DNA of 42,608 nt, taken from positions 1-42,608 of the forward strand of contig CAZIOH010000053.1 of the NCBI GenBank assembly GCA_964540815.1, written 5' to 3'. Shown here piece after piece: positions 39,465 to 42,608 of this stretch. This DNA comes from CAZIOH01 sp964540815 (GTDB lineage: Bacteria > Myxococcota_A > Polyangia > Fen-1088). How positions within the stretch are numbered: position 1 is the stretch's first letter; each line of letters begins with the position of its first letter. A program made the position numbers and the translations under genes. Under the pieces are notes generated by a model, which worked only from the letters and a program-made list of their open reading frames with translations, was not told where the DNA came from and searched no databases.

Positions 39465-42226
39465 GACGCCTCCGCCACGCGCGCCTCCGCCTCAGCCAGC
39501 CGGGCATAGTGGGAGCCCGGGCGCGCCAGCAAGGCGGCCGGGACGCCGTCCTCGACGATCTTGCCGCCGTCGAGCACGAGGACGCGCGGGAACCCTGCCG
39601 TCTCGGCGATGTCGTGGGTCACGCACAGGAGGGTCGCCGCCCCCCACCACCGACGCGCGCGCAGGAGCAGGGCGCTGCGCTGCGCCCGCGGGAGCCCGCG
39701 GAATGGCTCGTCGAGAATCGCGAGCCGCACGCCCGGGCGCAGAAGTCCCCGGCCGAAGCGCACGCGCTGACCCTCGCCGCCCGAGACCAGCGCTCCCGCT
39801 TCACCGAGCACCGTGCCGAGACCCTCGGGCAGACGCCCGACCACGTCGGCGAGGGCGGCCGCGTCGAGCGCGCCGTCGAGCCCGGCCGGTGGTTCCGACG
39901 ACGGCCCCTCGGCGAGCCCGTAGGCGAGGTTCTCCGCCAGCGACCGATTCCACAGGTACACCGCTGGCTCGACCCACGCCGCTCGCCGGCGCAGGGCCCG
40001 GAGCCCGTCACCATCGAGGACGGCGCCGTCGACCCGGAGGACGCCCGTGGACGGGACCTGCCAGCCAAGCAACAGGCCCACCAGGCTCGACTTGCCCGCA
40101 CCCGAGCTCCCCACGATCGCCACGTGCTCGCCGGGGCCGATGCCGAGCGCCTCGATCTCCAGGATCGAATGCCCCCCCGCGACCACGCGCAGATCGTCGA
40201 TCCGGATCGAGGCGCCCCCTTGCACGGGCGCGTCCGCCGCCGCGGCGAGACCAGGGCCGGACAGCGGCAGGGGGTCGGCCTGGGCGTCGGCTCGTGCCTG
40301 GCCCCGGTCGGACGTCTCGTCGGGGGCTTCGAGCGCCTCGATGAGCCGCAACGTGAGGTTGCGCTGGGCCGGAATCCGCTGGACCAGCTTGCCGAGTTGC
40401 TGGCCGAGGGCCGGCAGCGAAAGCGCCCAGTAGACCACCAGCAACGCGCCTCCCGGATCGACCGGCGGCCCGGCCGAAAAGAAGCGCTCGAGCAGCCACA
40501 CCACGAGCCCGAGCCCGACCAGCGCCTGCGCGGCCTCGGCCAGGAGCGCGCCACCGAGAGCACCGCGCGCCGCGCGCGTCCAGGGCCGCAGACGATCCCC
40601 GTGCTCTCGCGCCAGCGCCGGCTCCGCGCGGTGGGTCCGGGCGGCCACGAGACCGAGGAGCCCGTCGAGATGAAAGCGCCCGAGCGCGCTGGCATGGCTG
40701 CGCATCTGCAGATCCCGCTCGGCGACGAAGGGCGCCGCCAGCACGGGGATGACCAGCATCGACAGCGCGACCGCCAGGACCAGCGGGGCGCTGCGAGGCA
40801 CGAGCCAGGCCAGAGCCCCGGCGATGAGTACGAGCTCGAGCGCGGTCCGCGCGACGTCCGCCACCAGCGCGGGAAGCTCACGCAGGCGATCGAGCTGGTG
40901 CGCGCGCGCCGCCAGATCGGAGACGGGGCGGGTCTGAAAATAACGATCGGCCAGCCGCGGAATCTTCCGCCCGAACTGCCAGCGCAGCCGCCCGTCGAGG
41001 CGCGTGCCAGCGGCGCAGAGCCCGCGCCCGAGCAGAAGCTCGAGGGCGCCGAGCGCGACCAGGAGGGCCAGCATCGCCACCAGCGGGAGCTCGACCGACA
41101 CGGCGCCCGAGCCGACCCGCGCCAGACCGGTGAGCGCGGCGCCCAGCAGGCCACCTCCCCGACCGACGCCGAGATCGAACAGCGTCTGGAAGAGCAGGCC
41201 CTCGGCGACCGCGCCGACCGCCAGCAGCCCGACCCCCGCAGCGAGCGCGCTCCACAGCCAGGGCCCGTCGCGGGCGAGCAGTCGCGCCAGCGCGGCGCCC
41301 GGGCGCGCGGGCGGCTCCTCGACGGCGGCGCGCAGCTCGATCGGCAGCGCCGCGCGATCGGCCTCGTCGAGCCGAGCCGCCCCCGCCACGCGCAGCAGGA
41401 CGGCGCCGCGGAGCCAGACCTGCGGCGTCCCGTCGGGCGCCGGTGGGGCGGGCCGGGCGATGGCGTGCAAGCTCGCCTCGCCGACCGGCGCCGCCGGAGC
41501 CCCCGGTGGCTCCTCCCTCCGTCCAGTGACCGGTGCGGCCGCCGCCAGCGCCTCGACCAGCCTCGTCGCTCCCGGTCCGGTCGCCACGGCCCTCGCCCCG
41601 ACCAGGACCGCCACGGTGCGCGCGGCGGCATCGAGCGCCGCGATCGCGCTCCAGCCCGGCTCCGCCAGGGCCCGGGCTATCGGTGCGTCGGGATCGCTGA
41701 CGCCGAGCGCGCGCAGCCGCCGGGCGAGCGGGCCGGTGAACCCCGCGCTCGCGGCCCAGGCCCGAAAGGCCTCTTCCGGGACCGCCATCTCGTGACGGTG
41801 GACGCTCTCGAGAAACGACGCGCGCCGCACCCAGCGCCGCCCGCGCGCCGGATCCATGACCTGCACGAGGGCGCCGTGAGCCCGCCAGGCCACCACGAAG
41901 TGGGTGAGGCCAGAAGGCGCCTTGACCAGCACGATCGCCGGCAGAGCCTCGGCCTCGGGGATGAGGAGGTGCTCGACCGGCAGCATGATCTGCTCTGCGT
42001 CGAGCCCGAGGCTGACCGCCAGCGTCTCCAGCCGATCGATCGACGTGCCGTCGACCGCAGTCTGACAAGCCTCGCGCAGCCGGCCGTAGCCGATCGGGAC
42101 GCCGAAACCCTCGAGCAGGCTCGCCAGCGCCGCCGGCCCGCAATCCATCGCCGAGGTCTGGATCACCGGCGGGACGAGAAACCGCCGCCGGGGCTCATTC
42201 GGTTGCGACGACGGCAACGACGACAT
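39398..42226 (-). CDS. Peptidase C39-containing ABC exporter
   Basis: A 942-residue protein. The N-terminal C39 domain has Q23 and C29 in VIQTSAMDCGPAALASLL, H109 in LTHFVVAW and D125 in QVMDPARGRRW, a complete papain-like site for cutting double-Gly leaders. About 200 extra residues lie between it and the membrane domain. Helices follow (for example TALELVLIAGALAWLVP), then the ATPase: GSSGAGKSS (K712), VSGGEGQRV, LAILDEPFRGLP and VTHDIAE. Such proteins cut and export peptides or microcins. No precursor gene with a GG leader was found in the window. The 3' end overlaps the partner ABC gene. Confidence 0.88.
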   Translation of the reverse strand: MSSLPSSQPNEPRRRFLVPPVIQTSAMDCGPAALASLLEGFGVPIGYGRLREACQTAVDGTSIDRLETLAVSLGLDAEQIMLPVEHLLIPEAEALPAIVLVKAPSGLTHFVVAWRAHGALVQVMDPARGRRWVRRASFLESVHRHEMAVPEEAFRAWAASAGFTGPLARRLRALGVSDPDAPIARALAEPGWSAIAALDAAARTVAVLVGARAVATGPGATRLVEALAAAAPVTGRREEPPGAPAAPVGEASLHAIARPAPPAPDGTPQVWLRGAVLLRVAGAARLDEADRAALPIELRAAVEEPPARPGAALARLLARDGPWLWSALAAGVGLLAVGAVAEGLLFQTLFDLGVGRGGGLLGAALTGLARVGSGAVSVELPLVAMLALLVALGALELLLGRGLCAAGTRLDGRLRWQFGRKIPRLADRYFQTRPVSDLAARAHQLDRLRELPALVADVARTALELVLIAGALAWLVPRSAPLVLAVALSMLVIPVLAAPFVAERDLQMRSHASALGRFHLDGLLGLVAARTHRAEPALAREHGDRLRPWTRAARGALGGALLAEAAQALVGLGLVVWLLERFFSAGPPVDPGGALLVVYWALSLPALGQQLGKLVQRIPAQRNLTLRLIEALEAPDETSDRGQARADAQADPLPLSGPGLAAAADAPVQGGASIRIDDLRVVAGGHSILEIEALGIGPGEHVAIVGSSGAGKSSLVGLLLGWQVPSTGVLRVDGAVLDGDGLRALRRRAAWVEPAVYLWNRSLAENLAYGLAEGPSSEPPAGLDGALDAAALADVVGRLPEGLGTVLGEAGALVSGGEGQRVRFGRGLLRPGVRLAILDEPFRGLPRAQRSALLLRARRWWGAATLLCVTHDIAETAGFPRVLVLDGGKIVEDGVPAALLARPGSHYARLAEAEARVAEASWSHAVWRRMHLRDGRVVGGPP

Positions 42227-42262
42227 TCGTCACTCTAGATGCCCTACCCGAGCGATTGATGC

Positions 42263-42431
42263 AATCGGGGACGTGGCTCGCTGCCGCTCGCACGTCCCCG
42301 CGCCCCCCTCGCTCCGCCCGGCAAAGCCGCGACGTTCGCCTGTGCAGGCGGGAGGTGAACAAGATCCGTAGCGGCGCGGCCCCGGAGTGAACTGGGCCCC
42401 TCCCTGTCCCTCCCCCTTCGCGGGGCGAGGG
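42263..42431. repeat. Dispersed intergenic repeat, copy B
   Basis: Same family as the copy at 6549-6695: 44 identical bases (42263-42306), then GCGGGAGGTGAACAA (42348-42362) and GCGGGGCGAGGG (42420-42431). The hairpin arms are 42267-42275 and 42291-42299. It sits just upstream of the C39 exporter start. The middle differs from copy A in length and sequence. Confidence 0.8.
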
Positions 42432-42608
42432 GATTGAGAAGGAAGCGGGCTCGTTGGCAGGAGAGACACTTCTTGGAACGGCTCATGCCCCAGTGCCGCG
42501 TGGTCCATGCGGTGAATCGCAGGTTGGCTTTGCCAACCGGAGACCGCACCAGCAAAGCAGATCCGGGCCCGCCTCTCGTCGTCCCCGGGAGGGGCCCGCG
42601 GGGAGGGG
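42432..42608. other. Gene-free end of window
   Basis: With the repeat before it, 382 bases from 42227 hold no convincing gene. Two short minus-strand frames here translate the repeat and show no known domain. Confidence 0.5.

Noticed and set aside
39434..42238. 934-codon plus-strand frame opposite the C39 exporter
   Set aside because: Arg/Gln/Pro-rich shadow without motifs; the minus strand has complete peptidase and ABC motifs.
42230..42555. Two short minus-strand frames before the C39 exporter, considered as precursor peptides
   Set aside because: They translate the dispersed repeat, and no GG-type leader is visible.

Overview
The window is a 42.6 kb piece of very GC-rich DNA with dense genes, many lipoproteins carrying Gly/Ser-rich linkers, a eukaryote-like protein kinase, a CHAT/TPR protein and a TonB_C-TonB-receptor fusion. 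Together these suggest a Gram-negative of the Myxococcota (Polyangia-like), probably a draft or metagenome scaffold because a 100-N gap is present (30631-30730). The taxonomic call is inference; no rRNA or tRNA gene was seen.

Layout. 1-1668: end of a rhodanese-domain gene, then a minus-strand operon of an ArsR repressor, an SRPBCC protein and a DHFR-like reductase. 1797-5993: SNF2 helicase with a SWIM zinc finger. 6008-13916: a plus-strand TonB-dependent transport cluster (small Cys/His membrane protein, receptor with a fused N-terminal TonB_C domain, two lipoproteins of unknown function, ExbB, ExbD, TonB); 560 bp of repeat-rich DNA lie inside it. 14021-17929: a consensus-like promoter, a cobalamin riboswitch and nrdA-nrdB for the B12-independent class I ribonucleotide reductase. 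This arrangement fits shutting off class I RNR when B12 is available for a B12-dependent enzyme encoded elsewhere. 17881-22931: a minus-strand run headed by a lipid-anchored TPR-CHAT protease-like protein, followed by two small lipoproteins, a cupin and a Cys-rich lipoprotein.

23203-29141: GH43 arabinanase-like lipoprotein, a MarR regulator with Cys pairs coupled to an aquaporin-family channel (minus), a Gly-rich lipoprotein, exonuclease III and an orphan ModA. 29265-30482: GT4 glycosyltransferase. 30616-34111: minus-strand operon of a lipoprotein, alkaline phosphatase PhoA and a HEAT-repeat membrane protein cut by the gap. 34372-35391: membrane-anchored Ser/Thr kinase. 35405-37138: SGNH-like lipoprotein and a glutathione S-transferase. 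37233-42226: paired peptide-export ABC transporters, the first with an intact C39 peptidase domain. 42263-42431: a second copy of the repeat found before the TonB receptor.

The strongest candidates for new biology are the CHAT-lipoprotein cluster, the TonB operon with its two unassigned lipoproteins, the C39/ABC pair with no visible substrate peptide, and the Cys-pair MarR/aquaporin unit. The riboswitch-nrdAB arrangement is the clearest regulatory find. All functions are read from motifs and gene order; no database search was possible.
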